DNA of 64,000 nucleotides from the NCBI RefSeq assembly GCF_035984545.1, contig NZ_JAXCHP010000001.1, positions 2,046,001 through 2,110,000 on the forward strand. Direction: 5' to 3'. Made by a program: the position numbers and the translations under genes. Positions 58,319 to 64,000 of this stretch are shown here, piece by piece (position 1 is the first letter of the stretch; every line of letters begins with the position of its first letter). The notes beneath the pieces were generated by a model that searched no databases, was not told the origin of the DNA, and worked only from the letters and a program-made list of their open reading frames with translations. Origin of the DNA: Cryobacterium sp. GrIS_2_6 (GTDB taxonomy: Bacteria > Actinomycetota > Actinomycetes > Actinomycetales > Microbacteriaceae).

Positions 58319-59057
58319 TCGCTCGGATCAGCGCCTCGACTCGCCCAAGGGCCTGCGCGTGGCTCCCCTTTCCCGCACCAGGAACCGCAACCGCAACCGC
58401 GACCGGCCGTCGAGCGACCGCTTCGGCCGGCTGACAGAGGCCATCGCCCGCGGCATGGGCACCCCGTGGTTCCTGCTCGGACTCACGCTTTTCGTGGTCT
58501 TCTGGATGGGCTGGAACACCCTCGCTCCGATCGCATGGCGCTTCGACTCCGTCGCACTCGGCTTCATCGCACTCACCCTCGTGCTCTCGATGCAGGCCTC
58601 CTATGCCGCTCCGATGATCCTGCTCGCGCAGAACCGTCAGGACGACCGCGACCGGGTCCAGTTCGAACAGGACAGGCAGCGCGCCGAACGCAACCTCGCC
58701 GACACCGAGTACCTCGCCCGCGAGGTCGTCGCCCTCCGCCTCGGCATGAAGGACCTCGCCTCCCGCGACTTCCTCCGCAGCGAACTCCGTGCCCTCCTCG
58801 AGAACCTCGAACAGCGTGAGGACGAGGAGAAACGCAGCCGCAAACGCTCCCGGAAAGGCGACCGCGAGCGGGAAATCGACCACGACCACGACCACGACCG
58901 CGAGGCCGGCCAGGACCGGGCGGCCGCGACGGCCCAGGCGACGGCCAGCGGCATCGAGCCCTCGGCCGCGCCGGCGGAAGCAGTCGCACCGGCAGCGCCC
59001 GCCCCACCCCCGGCATCCGCCAGGACCATCGAGGAGCGACCCCCGATTGGCCGCTGA
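58305..59057 (+). CDS. DUF1003 membrane protein
   Basis: A 250-residue protein with a basic N-terminus containing an Arg-Asn repeat ('RTRNRNRNRDR'), the DUF1003 core with two TM helices ('WFLLGLTLFVVFWMGWN', 'LGFIALTLVLSMQASYAAPMILLAQNRQ'), then a charged helical segment and a low-complexity tail with alternating Asp-His ('DHDHDHDRE') and Ala/Pro-rich stretches. Function unknown; in actinobacteria it regularly follows the MgtE-N/CBS gene, suggesting the pair acts together at the membrane. The Mrp gene starts inside its last codons. Confidence 0.85.
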   Translation: MARSDRSDQRLDSPKGLRVAPLSRTRNRNRNRDRPSSDRFGRLTEAIARGMGTPWFLLGLTLFVVFWMGWNTLAPIAWRFDSVALGFIALTLVLSMQASYAAPMILLAQNRQDDRDRVQFEQDRQRAERNLADTEYLAREVVALRLGMKDLASRDFLRSELRALLENLEQREDEEKRSRKRSRKGDREREIDHDHDHDREAGQDRAAATAQATASGIEPSAAPAEAVAPAAPAPPPASARTIEERPPIGR

Positions 59058-60246
59058 CTCGCCCCTGTCGCCGGGCGCGGCAACCGCCGAACCCGCCGGG
59101 ATCGACGCCCGGGTCGGCGCTGCGCTCTCCCGGGTGATCGACCCGGAGATCCGCAAGCCGATCACCGAGCTCGGCATGGTCGCCGGGGTGCACACCGGGA
59201 ACGGGCACACCACCGTCGACCTCCTGCTCACGATCGCCGGATGCCCCGCCGCCCGCCAGATCGAACGGGACGTGCTCGAGACGGCCGAGTCCGTCGCCGG
59301 TGCAGGGCACGTGACCGTGTCGGTCGGCGTGATGACCCGTGAGCAGCGCCGCACGATGACAGAGAAACTCCGCGGCGGCGCGGCCGCGCGCACGACGCAG
59401 TTCGGTGCGGGCTCCCTCACCCGGGTCTATCTCGTCACGAGCGGCAAGGGCGGCGTCGGCAAGTCGACGATCACCGCGAACCTCGCCGTCGCGCTCGCCG
59501 GCCGCGGCCTCAAGGTCGGCGTCGTCGACGCGGATGTCTATGGTTTCTCCATTCCCGGTCTGCTCGGCCTCGTCACGCCAGGCGTCGACGGCGCCAAGGG
59601 GACCGCCGTCAAACCGACCAGGGTCGGCGACATGATCCTGCCGCCGATCAACTACGACGTGAAGGTCATCTCGATCGGCATGTTCGTGGAGGACGGCGGC
59701 GTCGCGGTCGCCTGGCGCGGGCCGATGCTGCACCGTACGATCACCCAGTTCCTCACCGAGGTCTACTTCGGCGACCTCGACGTGCTCCTGCTCGACCTGC
59801 CGCCCGGCACCGGCGACGTCGCGATCTCGATCGGCCAGCTGCTGCCCCAGGCCGAGGTCATCGTCGTGACGACCCCGCAGCCCGCCGCGGCGGACATCGC
59901 CGAACGCAGCGGCGTCGTCGCCCGCCAAACCGGGCAGACCATCTTCGGCGTCATCGAGAATATGTCCGGCGCCCTCCAGCCGGACGGAAGCCTGCTCGAG
60001 CTTTTCGGCGCAGGCGGCGGCGCCGAGGTCGCGCGACGGCTCTCGGCCGGCCAGGACACGCCGGTGCCGCTCCTGGCGAGCGTCCCGCTCAGCGTGCCGC
60101 TCCGCACCGGCGGCGACGACGGTCGCCCGGTCGTGCTGAGCGACCCGCTCGACCCGGCGGCCCTGGCGATCGACGCGGTCGCCGAGCGGCTGTTCTCCCG
60201 CGCCCGCGGCCTCTCCGGCCGCAGCCTCGGCGTCTCCCTCAAATAA
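59047..60246 (+). CDS. mrp: Mrp/NBP35-family iron-sulfur carrier ATPase
   Basis: A 399-residue P-loop ATPase. N-terminal MIP18/DUF59 domain ('ALSRVIDPEIRKPITELGMV', 'TIAGCPAARQIERDV'), then deviant Walker A 'VTSGKGGVGKSTITANLAVAL', 'GVVDADVYGFSIPGLLG', and 'LLLDLPPGTGDVAISIGQLLPQAEVIVVTTPQ' pattern. The CxxC of some Mrp proteins is not seen near the C-terminus. It likely carries Fe-S clusters to client proteins. A TTG start at 59047 overlaps the DUF1003 end by 11 bp, with GAGGAG about ten bases upstream; no ATG/GTG is available before the MIP18 domain. Confidence 0.9.
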   Translation: MAADSPLSPGAATAEPAGIDARVGAALSRVIDPEIRKPITELGMVAGVHTGNGHTTVDLLLTIAGCPAARQIERDVLETAESVAGAGHVTVSVGVMTREQRRTMTEKLRGGAAARTTQFGAGSLTRVYLVTSGKGGVGKSTITANLAVALAGRGLKVGVVDADVYGFSIPGLLGLVTPGVDGAKGTAVKPTRVGDMILPPINYDVKVISIGMFVEDGGVAVAWRGPMLHRTITQFLTEVYFGDLDVLLLDLPPGTGDVAISIGQLLPQAEVIVVTTPQPAAADIAERSGVVARQTGQTIFGVIENMSGALQPDGSLLELFGAGGGAEVARRLSAGQDTPVPLLASVPLSVPLRTGGDDGRPVVLSDPLDPAALAIDAVAERLFSRARGLSGRSLGVSLK

Positions 60247-60249
60247 CCC

Positions 60250-60726
60250 TCACGTAGCCATCACCTTTCCGGTCGAGAGTGACCTTTCCGCAGGTGACTC
60301 TTGACCCGAAAGGTGGCTCTCGGCGGGGCGTGGGGTGCCCGAAGGACTCCAGGGTTCGAGGTCGGTGCGGCCATACTCGTCGGCGGCTGCGGACGCCGCA
60401 GGTGCACGGCCGCACCCGAGGTAGACCTCGCGCGGCTTCCCGGCATCGGACTGCTTGACCGAGGAGATCCGGATCGCCTCCGGGTGAACGTCGCTGCCCG
60501 CACGGACGTCCCCGGCGGTCCGGAGCTTCGCGATCCGGTGCAGCACTCCGCCGAACCAGATCTTGGCGACGATGTTGGCAACGGTGAATGCGACCTGCTC
60601 CGCCACGACCACCCAACCGCCGGATCCGACGAGGGGCAGCACGTGCACGAGCGGGTGCACCACCCAAAACGTGAGTGCGTCAGGAACGAGCAGGCGAGCC
60701 AGGAGCGAACGGCCGTGGAACGAGTG
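60250..60726 (-). pseudogene. Microbial (type-1) rhodopsin, C-terminal remnant
   Basis: Read leftwards in the frame that follows the DUF7882 stop, this region encodes two hydrophobic helices matching TM6 and TM7 of bacteriorhodopsin-like proteins. TM6 has 'TFWVVHPLVHVLP' (W-x-x-H-P for W-x-x-Y-P). TM7 has 'FTVANIVAKIWFGG' (N-x-x-x-K-x-x-F-G for D-x-x-x-K-x-x-F-G). The Trp-to-Lys distance is 34 residues, identical to Trp182-Lys216 of bacteriorhodopsin, and the Asn falls at Asp212. A charged C-terminal tail follows ('HRIAKLRTAGDVRAG'). TM1-5 are missing, as the DUF7882 gene abuts directly. The retinal Lys is kept but the protein cannot be functional. Confidence 0.65.
60262..60315. terminator. 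Imperfect long-arm hairpin after mrp
   Basis: Arms of 22 bp (60262-60283, 60294-60315) with three mismatches and a 10-nt loop, 15 bp downstream of the mrp stop. It overlaps the end of the rhodopsin remnant's open frame, so that gene's original stop is probably lost. Confidence 0.55.
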
Positions 60727-61062
60727 TCAGGATCGTGATTTCAGGACAGGGAGCACCGGCGGAGGTTCCACGGAGAAGAACAGGCCGCCTGCGCTGTTCG
60801 CAGACACCATCAGCCGCTCGATCCAGTCCCGGTTGATTTTCGGCACCCGGCTGACCGAATAGCGGTAATACAGTGTGCTGCTGGCGTCGAGCCAGATGGC
60901 GCTGCGCCCGCTCTCGGTCTCGTCATCGGCCGACTCCGTCCACGAAAAGATAAAGCTCTCCCTGCGCCGCAGTTTTGTCGTAATGACGATCTGCAGGTGC
61001 ATCAGAGCACGATCCTCAAAACTGACCACAATTCCTGGACTGCCGTACAACAACATACCCAT
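60727..61062 (-). CDS. DUF7882 protein
   Basis: A 111-residue protein: 'MGMLLYGSPGIVVSFEDRAL', 'LQIVITTKLRRRESFIFSW', 'GRSAIWLDASSTLYYRYS' and 'INRDWIERLMVSANSAGGLFF'. This is the DUF7882 family (sometimes mislabelled ATP-dependent DNA ligase), which I know essentially from Microbacteriaceae, unknown in function. The ATG at 61062 gives the family N-terminus (MGxLxYGS). The upstream 28 bp are AGCTC preceded by 23 G, so the ribosome-binding site is a homopolymer whose length may control expression. Its stop is followed in frame by the rhodopsin remnant. Confidence 0.82.
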   Translation of the reverse strand: MGMLLYGSPGIVVSFEDRALMHLQIVITTKLRRRESFIFSWTESADDETESGRSAIWLDASSTLYYRYSVSRVPKINRDWIERLMVSANSAGGLFFSVEPPPVLPVLKSRS

Positions 61063-61067
61063 GAGCT

Positions 61068-61090
61068 CCCCCCCCCCCCCCCCCCCCCCC
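61068..61090 (-). repeat. 23-nt G tract in the DUF7882 leader
   Basis: An uninterrupted run of 23 G on the coding (minus) strand, five bases from the ATG at 61062. It fills almost the whole predicted leader: the -10 TAGAGT ends at 61100, ten bases upstream. It is a candidate slippage tract and G-quadruplex. Confidence 0.85.
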
Positions 61091-61099
61091 GGATGGCAT

Positions 61100-61105
61100 A
61101 CTCTA
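61100..61105 (-). promoter_or_regulatory. -10 element of the DUF7882 gene
   Basis: TAGAGT on the minus strand, with transcription expected to begin near 61093, immediately before the G tract. Confidence 0.45.
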
Positions 61106-61135
61106 ACGGACGAATCCCCCGCCGCTGGGCAGCTG

Positions 61136-61969
61136 CTATCCGGACGCGTCACTGTCGCCACCGAGCGTAGCCGCATGGTCGGGGACGGTGCGGTTGAGTT
61201 CGCGCGGCGGACGCTCGTAGTCGGCGCCCTGCGGCCGATGCGGAATCGAGACCCGCGGCGGTTCACGGTGCTCGTACGGCACGATCGAGAGCAGATGGTT
61301 GATCATGTTGAGCCTGGCCGCGAGCTTGTCCTCGCTCTCGACGACCCACCAGGGCGCCTCGGCGATGTCCGTGTGCACGAACATCTCATCCTTGGCCTTG
61401 GAGTAGTCCACCCACTTCGTGATCGAGAGCAGGTCGGTCTCCGAGAGCTTCCAGCGCCGCATCGGGTCCTTGAGCCTCGAGCGGAACCGGGCCTCCTGCT
61501 CGTGGTCGGAGACGGAGAACCAATACTTGACGAGGAGGATCCCGTCTTCGACCAGCATCCGCTCGAAGAGGGGTGCCTGGTGCAGGAACCGGCGGTACTC
61601 GTCGGGGGAGCAGTACCCCATCACGCGTTCGACGCCGGCCCGGTTGTACCAGGAGCGGTCCATCAGGACGATCTCCCCCGTCGACGGCAGGTGCTCGATG
61701 TACCGCTGGAAATACCACTGGCCACGCTCACGGTCTGTCGGCACCGGCAGCGCCACGATCCGGGCGATCCGCGGATTCAGGTACTCGGTGACCCGCTTGA
61801 TGGCCGAGCCCTTGCCCGCGGCGTCCCGGCCCTCGAAGATCACGACGATACGGGCGCCCGACTCGCGCACCCACTCCTGCATCGCGACGAGCTCCGTCTG
61901 CAGCCTGCGCAGCTCGGCGTTGTATTCGGCCTTGCGGATCCTGCCTGGTGTGGGTTTCTTCTTCGCCAT
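61136..61969 (-). CDS. ppk2: Polyphosphate kinase 2 (PPK2)
   Basis: A 277-residue PPK2: Walker A 'IVVIFEGRDAAGKGSAIKRVTEYLNPR' in pattern, lid 'PTDRERGQWYFQRYIEHLP', Walker B-like 'IVLMDRSWYNRAGVERVMG', and 'KYWFSVSDHEQEARFRSRLKDPMRRWKLS' pattern. It is a single-domain enzyme, class I-like, which usually makes nucleoside triphosphates from diphosphates with polyphosphate or the reverse. The ATG has GAAAGG upstream. The C-terminal ~25 residues are not conserved. Confidence 0.92.
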   Translation of the reverse strand: MAKKKPTPGRIRKAEYNAELRRLQTELVAMQEWVRESGARIVVIFEGRDAAGKGSAIKRVTEYLNPRIARIVALPVPTDRERGQWYFQRYIEHLPSTGEIVLMDRSWYNRAGVERVMGYCSPDEYRRFLHQAPLFERMLVEDGILLVKYWFSVSDHEQEARFRSRLKDPMRRWKLSETDLLSITKWVDYSKAKDEMFVHTDIAEAPWWVVESEDKLAARLNMINHLLSIVPYEHREPPRVSIPHRPQGADYERPPRELNRTVPDHAATLGGDSDASG

Positions 61970-62091
61970 CCCCGACCTTTCGTTCGCGTGATGACAGCCT
62001 AGGAGCCAGAACGACCCGGATGGCTCTATCCGGCGCGGGCGAGTCTGTCTATCCTGTTCCGAACAGTCGCGGGCGACAGGTTAGGAGCGGG

Positions 62092-62991
62092 ATGGCGCTG
62101 GAACACCGCACCCTCATTTCCTCGGTCCAGCGCGCCCTCAGGATCGTCGACATCGTCTCGGGCGCCCCCCGGCCGATGCCCGTCAAGGCGGTCGCCCAAG
62201 CCACGGGGCTCAGCCTCGGCACGGCGTACAACCTGACCAGGACCCTCGTGCACGAGGGATATCTCGGCGCGGAGCCCGACGGCCTCGTCCTCGGGCTCCG
62301 GTTCCCGAGCCTCCGCGACGCAGACGCCGGCGTCTTTCTCGCCCGGGTGCGCCACACCCTCCGCCAGGTTGCCGGGGAGAACGGCGCGACGGCGTACCTC
62401 GCGCGCTTCAGCGACGGGAGGGTGGACCTCATCGACATCGTCGACGCCGCGGGCATCCCGAGATCCGAGCCGTGGACAGGGCTCAGCGCCAGCCCGCACG
62501 CCTCGGCACTCGGACGCCAGATCCTCGCCCAGCTCAGCCGCGAGCAGCGCGCCGACTTCCTCGCCGCGCACGGCCGTCCGCCGGGTGCCCACGCTGCGCC
62601 AGGGGCGCCAGACACACGTGGCATCCCCGCCGCGCACGCGGCCCATGCCGCATATGCCGCGAACGGTGCGAACGCTGCGCACCTGGCAAGCCCGGCGAGC
62701 GTGACGAACGCGGGCACGCCCGCCGACACACACACGGCAACGCACCTCTATGGCACGGTCACGCTCCCCCGCCCGGCGGATGCCCGCTGCACGCACCAGG
62801 GCGCGGCCCACGGCAACGCGTGCCTCGCGGTCCCGGTGCGGGCGCCCGGCGTGATCGCCGCCCTCGGTGTCGCCGTGATCGGGGAGTGGGGAACAGCCGA
62901 ACTCGGCGCGCTCACGCTGCGGTTGCGCGCATCGGCGAACGCGCTCGCGGCTCAGCTCGGCGCAGAACGGCCCGTGCAGGCCCGTGCCTGA
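62092..62991 (+). CDS. IclR-family transcriptional regulator
   Basis: A 299-residue regulator. Residues ~8-65 form a winged helix ('VQRALRIVDIVSGAPRPMPVKAVAQATGLSLGTAYNLTRTLVHEGYL' in pattern). The IclR effector domain follows ('YLARFSDGRVDLIDIVDA', 'HASALGRQILAQLSREQRADFLAAHG') and resumes at 'CLAVPVRAPGVIAALGVAVIG'. About 60 residues of Ala/His/Asn-rich low-complexity sequence ('AAHAAHAAYAANGANAAH') are inserted where the effector domain normally has a short loop. The ligand and targets are unknown; no catabolic operon lies next to it. AGGAG precedes the ATG. Confidence 0.85.
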   Translation: MALEHRTLISSVQRALRIVDIVSGAPRPMPVKAVAQATGLSLGTAYNLTRTLVHEGYLGAEPDGLVLGLRFPSLRDADAGVFLARVRHTLRQVAGENGATAYLARFSDGRVDLIDIVDAAGIPRSEPWTGLSASPHASALGRQILAQLSREQRADFLAAHGRPPGAHAAPGAPDTRGIPAAHAAHAAYAANGANAAHLASPASVTNAGTPADTHTATHLYGTVTLPRPADARCTHQGAAHGNACLAVPVRAPGVIAALGVAVIGEWGTAELGALTLRLRASANALAAQLGAERPVQARA

Positions 62992-63013
62992 GCGGACGGC
63001 CGTTGCCGGGTGC

Positions 63014-63403
63014 CTACGTGGCCTCCGAGTCGAACGGAGCGGGTTCCGCCGGCGCGAGAGCGTTCTCCTTCGCCCGCTTCCTCGACAGGTACGCGCCGTT
63101 CGGGTTCGGCGACACCCGGGACACGACGGCGGACTGCTCCTTGACCGGTTCATCCTCGACGAGGGCCTCACGGATGATCCGGCGCGGGTCGTACTGGCGC
63201 GGATCGAGCTTCTTCCAGTCGACGTCGTCGAATTCGGGGCCCATCTCGTCGCGCATGCGTTCCTTGGCGCCGTTGGCCAGGTCCCGGAGCTGCCGGACGA
63301 GCCGCGCGAGCTGGGCCGCATAGTGGGGAAGCTTCTCGGGTCCGAGCAGGAAGACGGCGACGATCCCGACCAGGAGGAGCTTCTCGAACGTCAAACCAAG
63401 CAT
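63014..63403 (-). CDS. tatB: Sec-independent protein translocase subunit TatB
   Basis: A 129-residue Tat component: N-terminal TM 'LTFEKLLLVGIVAVFLLGPEKLP' with the Gly-Pro-Glu hinge, then an amphipathic helix 'AAQLARLVRQLRDLANGAKERMRDEMGPEFDDVDW' in pattern and a charged tail. The Glu near position 7 in the TM and the extended amphipathic helix favour TatB over TatA. TatA and TatC are not in the window. The position next to an O-methyltransferase and near mrp matches the M. tuberculosis Rv1220c-Rv1229c region. The ATG is six bases after TATCCT. Confidence 0.85.
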   Translation of the reverse strand: MLGLTFEKLLLVGIVAVFLLGPEKLPHYAAQLARLVRQLRDLANGAKERMRDEMGPEFDDVDWKKLDPRQYDPRRIIREALVEDEPVKEQSAVVSRVSPNPNGAYLSRKRAKENALAPAEPAPFDSEAT

Positions 63404-63409
63404 AGGTTG

Positions 63410-63415
63410 AGGATA
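63410..63415 (-). promoter_or_regulatory. -10 element of tatB (leaderless)
   Basis: TATCCT on the minus strand, six bases from the ATG at 63403. Confidence 0.55.
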
Positions 63416-63488
63416 ACGCGCGGCGGGGCCTCCGCCGACCGGCGGGGAGCCCCCTTAAGCTGGACCCATACAAAACTGGAGTTGCACC

Positions 63489-64000
63489 GTGTCTGACAAA
63501 GATTTGAACTGGAAATTTTCCGACGACTCGGTCGTTGAGAGCGAGGCCGTCATCCGGGCGCGCCAGCAGTCGCTCGAGCTCGGCATCGACGCGATCTCCC
63601 CGGCGGTCGGTGCCCAATCGGCCGTGATCGCCGCAGCGACCGGAGCACGCAGCATCCTCGAGGTCGGCACGGGAGCCGGCGTCTCCGGCATCTGGCTCCT
63701 GACCGGGGCGCCAGGGGCGACCCTCACCTCGATCGACACCGAGGTCGACCACCAGCAGCACGCCCGCGCCCTGTTCACGGAGGCGAAGATCCCGGCGAAT
63801 CGGGTACGGCTGATCACGGGCAAGGCAGCGGATGTCCTCCCCCGGATGAACGAGAATTCGTACGACATCGTCTTCATCGACGCCGACCCGCAGTCGGTCA
63901 TCGAATACGTCGAGCACGGGCTGCGCCTGGCCCGGCCGGGCGGAACCGTGCTCGTGGCCCATGCCCTCTGGCGCGGCCGCGTCGCGAACCCGGCGCAGCG
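63489..64000 (+). CDS. O-methyltransferase (Rv1220c type), N-terminal part
   Basis: The gene runs off the right window edge; about 170 residues are visible. It is a class I SAM methyltransferase of the catechol-O-methyltransferase-like family: 'SPAVGAQSAVIAAATGARSILEVGTGAGVSGIWLL' in pattern (motif I 'EVGTGAG'), 'LTSIDTEVDHQQHARALF', and 'YDIVFIDADPQSVIEYVEHGLRLARPGG'. The GTG start follows GGAG by eight bases, and a -10-like TAAGCT lies about 35 bp upstream. Divergent from tatB. The methyl acceptor is unknown. Confidence 0.87.
   Translation, partial: MSDKDLNWKFSDDSVVESEAVIRARQQSLELGIDAISPAVGAQSAVIAAATGARSILEVGTGAGVSGIWLLTGAPGATLTSIDTEVDHQQHARALFTEAKIPANRVRLITGKAADVLPRMNENSYDIVFIDADPQSVIEYVEHGLRLARPGGTVLVAHALWRGRVANPAQ

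Noticed and set aside
60301..60738. Plus-strand ORF over the rhodopsin remnant
   Set aside because: Low-quality Arg/Asp-rich translation; the minus-strand frame has TM helices and the retinal-lysine motif.
61063..61266. N-terminal extension of DUF7882 through the G tract
   Set aside because: It would add a poly-Gly stretch and unrelated residues. The family begins at MGxLxYGS, i.e. the ATG at 61062.

Overview
This window comes from a high-GC actinobacterium, most likely a member of the Microbacteriaceae. The support is GC-rich coding on both strands, frequent GTG starts, a DUF7882 protein (a family I know mainly from Microbacteriaceae), an AdnAB helicase-nuclease locus, a mycoredoxin, and two gene blocks whose order resembles the Mycobacterium tuberculosis regions Rv3198c-Rv3211 and Rv1220c-Rv1232c. 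I see no rRNA, tRNA, CRISPR array, integrase, transposase or prophage. Most of the window reads as ordinary chromosomal core and near-core sequence.

Left block (1-13 kb): the 5' end of a class II aldolase gene, a twice-frameshifted AI-2E-family transporter gene, then a nitrate/nitrite assimilation locus. One arm runs leftwards (nirD, narK, nasC, nasB). The other runs rightwards (nirB, cobA, and a uroporphyrinogen-III synthase with a DNA-binding tail). Together they import nitrate, reduce it to nitrite and then ammonium, and make the sirohaem that NirB needs. A GlnR-type box lies in the divergent intergenic region.

Middle block (13-39 kb): mixed metabolic and housekeeping genes. These include an LLM-class flavin oxidoreductase, a protealysin-like M4 protease with its emfourin inhibitor, a PPOX/SDR pair, FKBP, a decayed PrsW gene, an AdaA-AlkA DNA-repair fusion, a fumarylacetoacetase-like hydrolase, a glycosyltransferase, two purine/pyrimidine permeases, a carboxylesterase, a Pit phosphate transporter, a NUDIX/mycoredoxin divergent pair, phosphofructokinase, a SNF2 helicase and a DUF2207 protein.

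DNA-repair block (38.5-53.5 kb): an E1-like protein, uvrD2, nudC, a phosphotransferase, adnB, adnA, DUF3107, a membrane protein, a ferritin-like protein and a DEAD-box RNA helicase. Two convergent gene pairs here overlap by well over 100 bp, and adnA carries two 15-bp minisatellites.

Right block (53.5-64 kb): a PHP phosphoesterase, an aminopeptidase P, a general-stress protein, an MgtE-N/CBS protein, DUF1003, Mrp, a remnant of a microbial rhodopsin gene, DUF7882, PPK2, an IclR regulator, TatB and an O-methyltransferase cut by the window edge.

The most notable signals are: (i) a 23-nt G tract filling the leader and ribosome-binding region of the DUF7882 gene, and a 30-nt C tract elsewhere; (ii) the rhodopsin remnant, which keeps the retinal-lysine motif with exact bacteriorhodopsin spacing; (iii) long-arm hairpins between convergent genes; (iv) a uniform leaderless-promoter geometry, with the -10 hexamer 6-7 nt before the start codon, at more than a dozen genes; and (v) a uroporphyrinogen-III synthase gene whose only well-placed start is GTC. 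I did not find a convincing new defence or mobile system.
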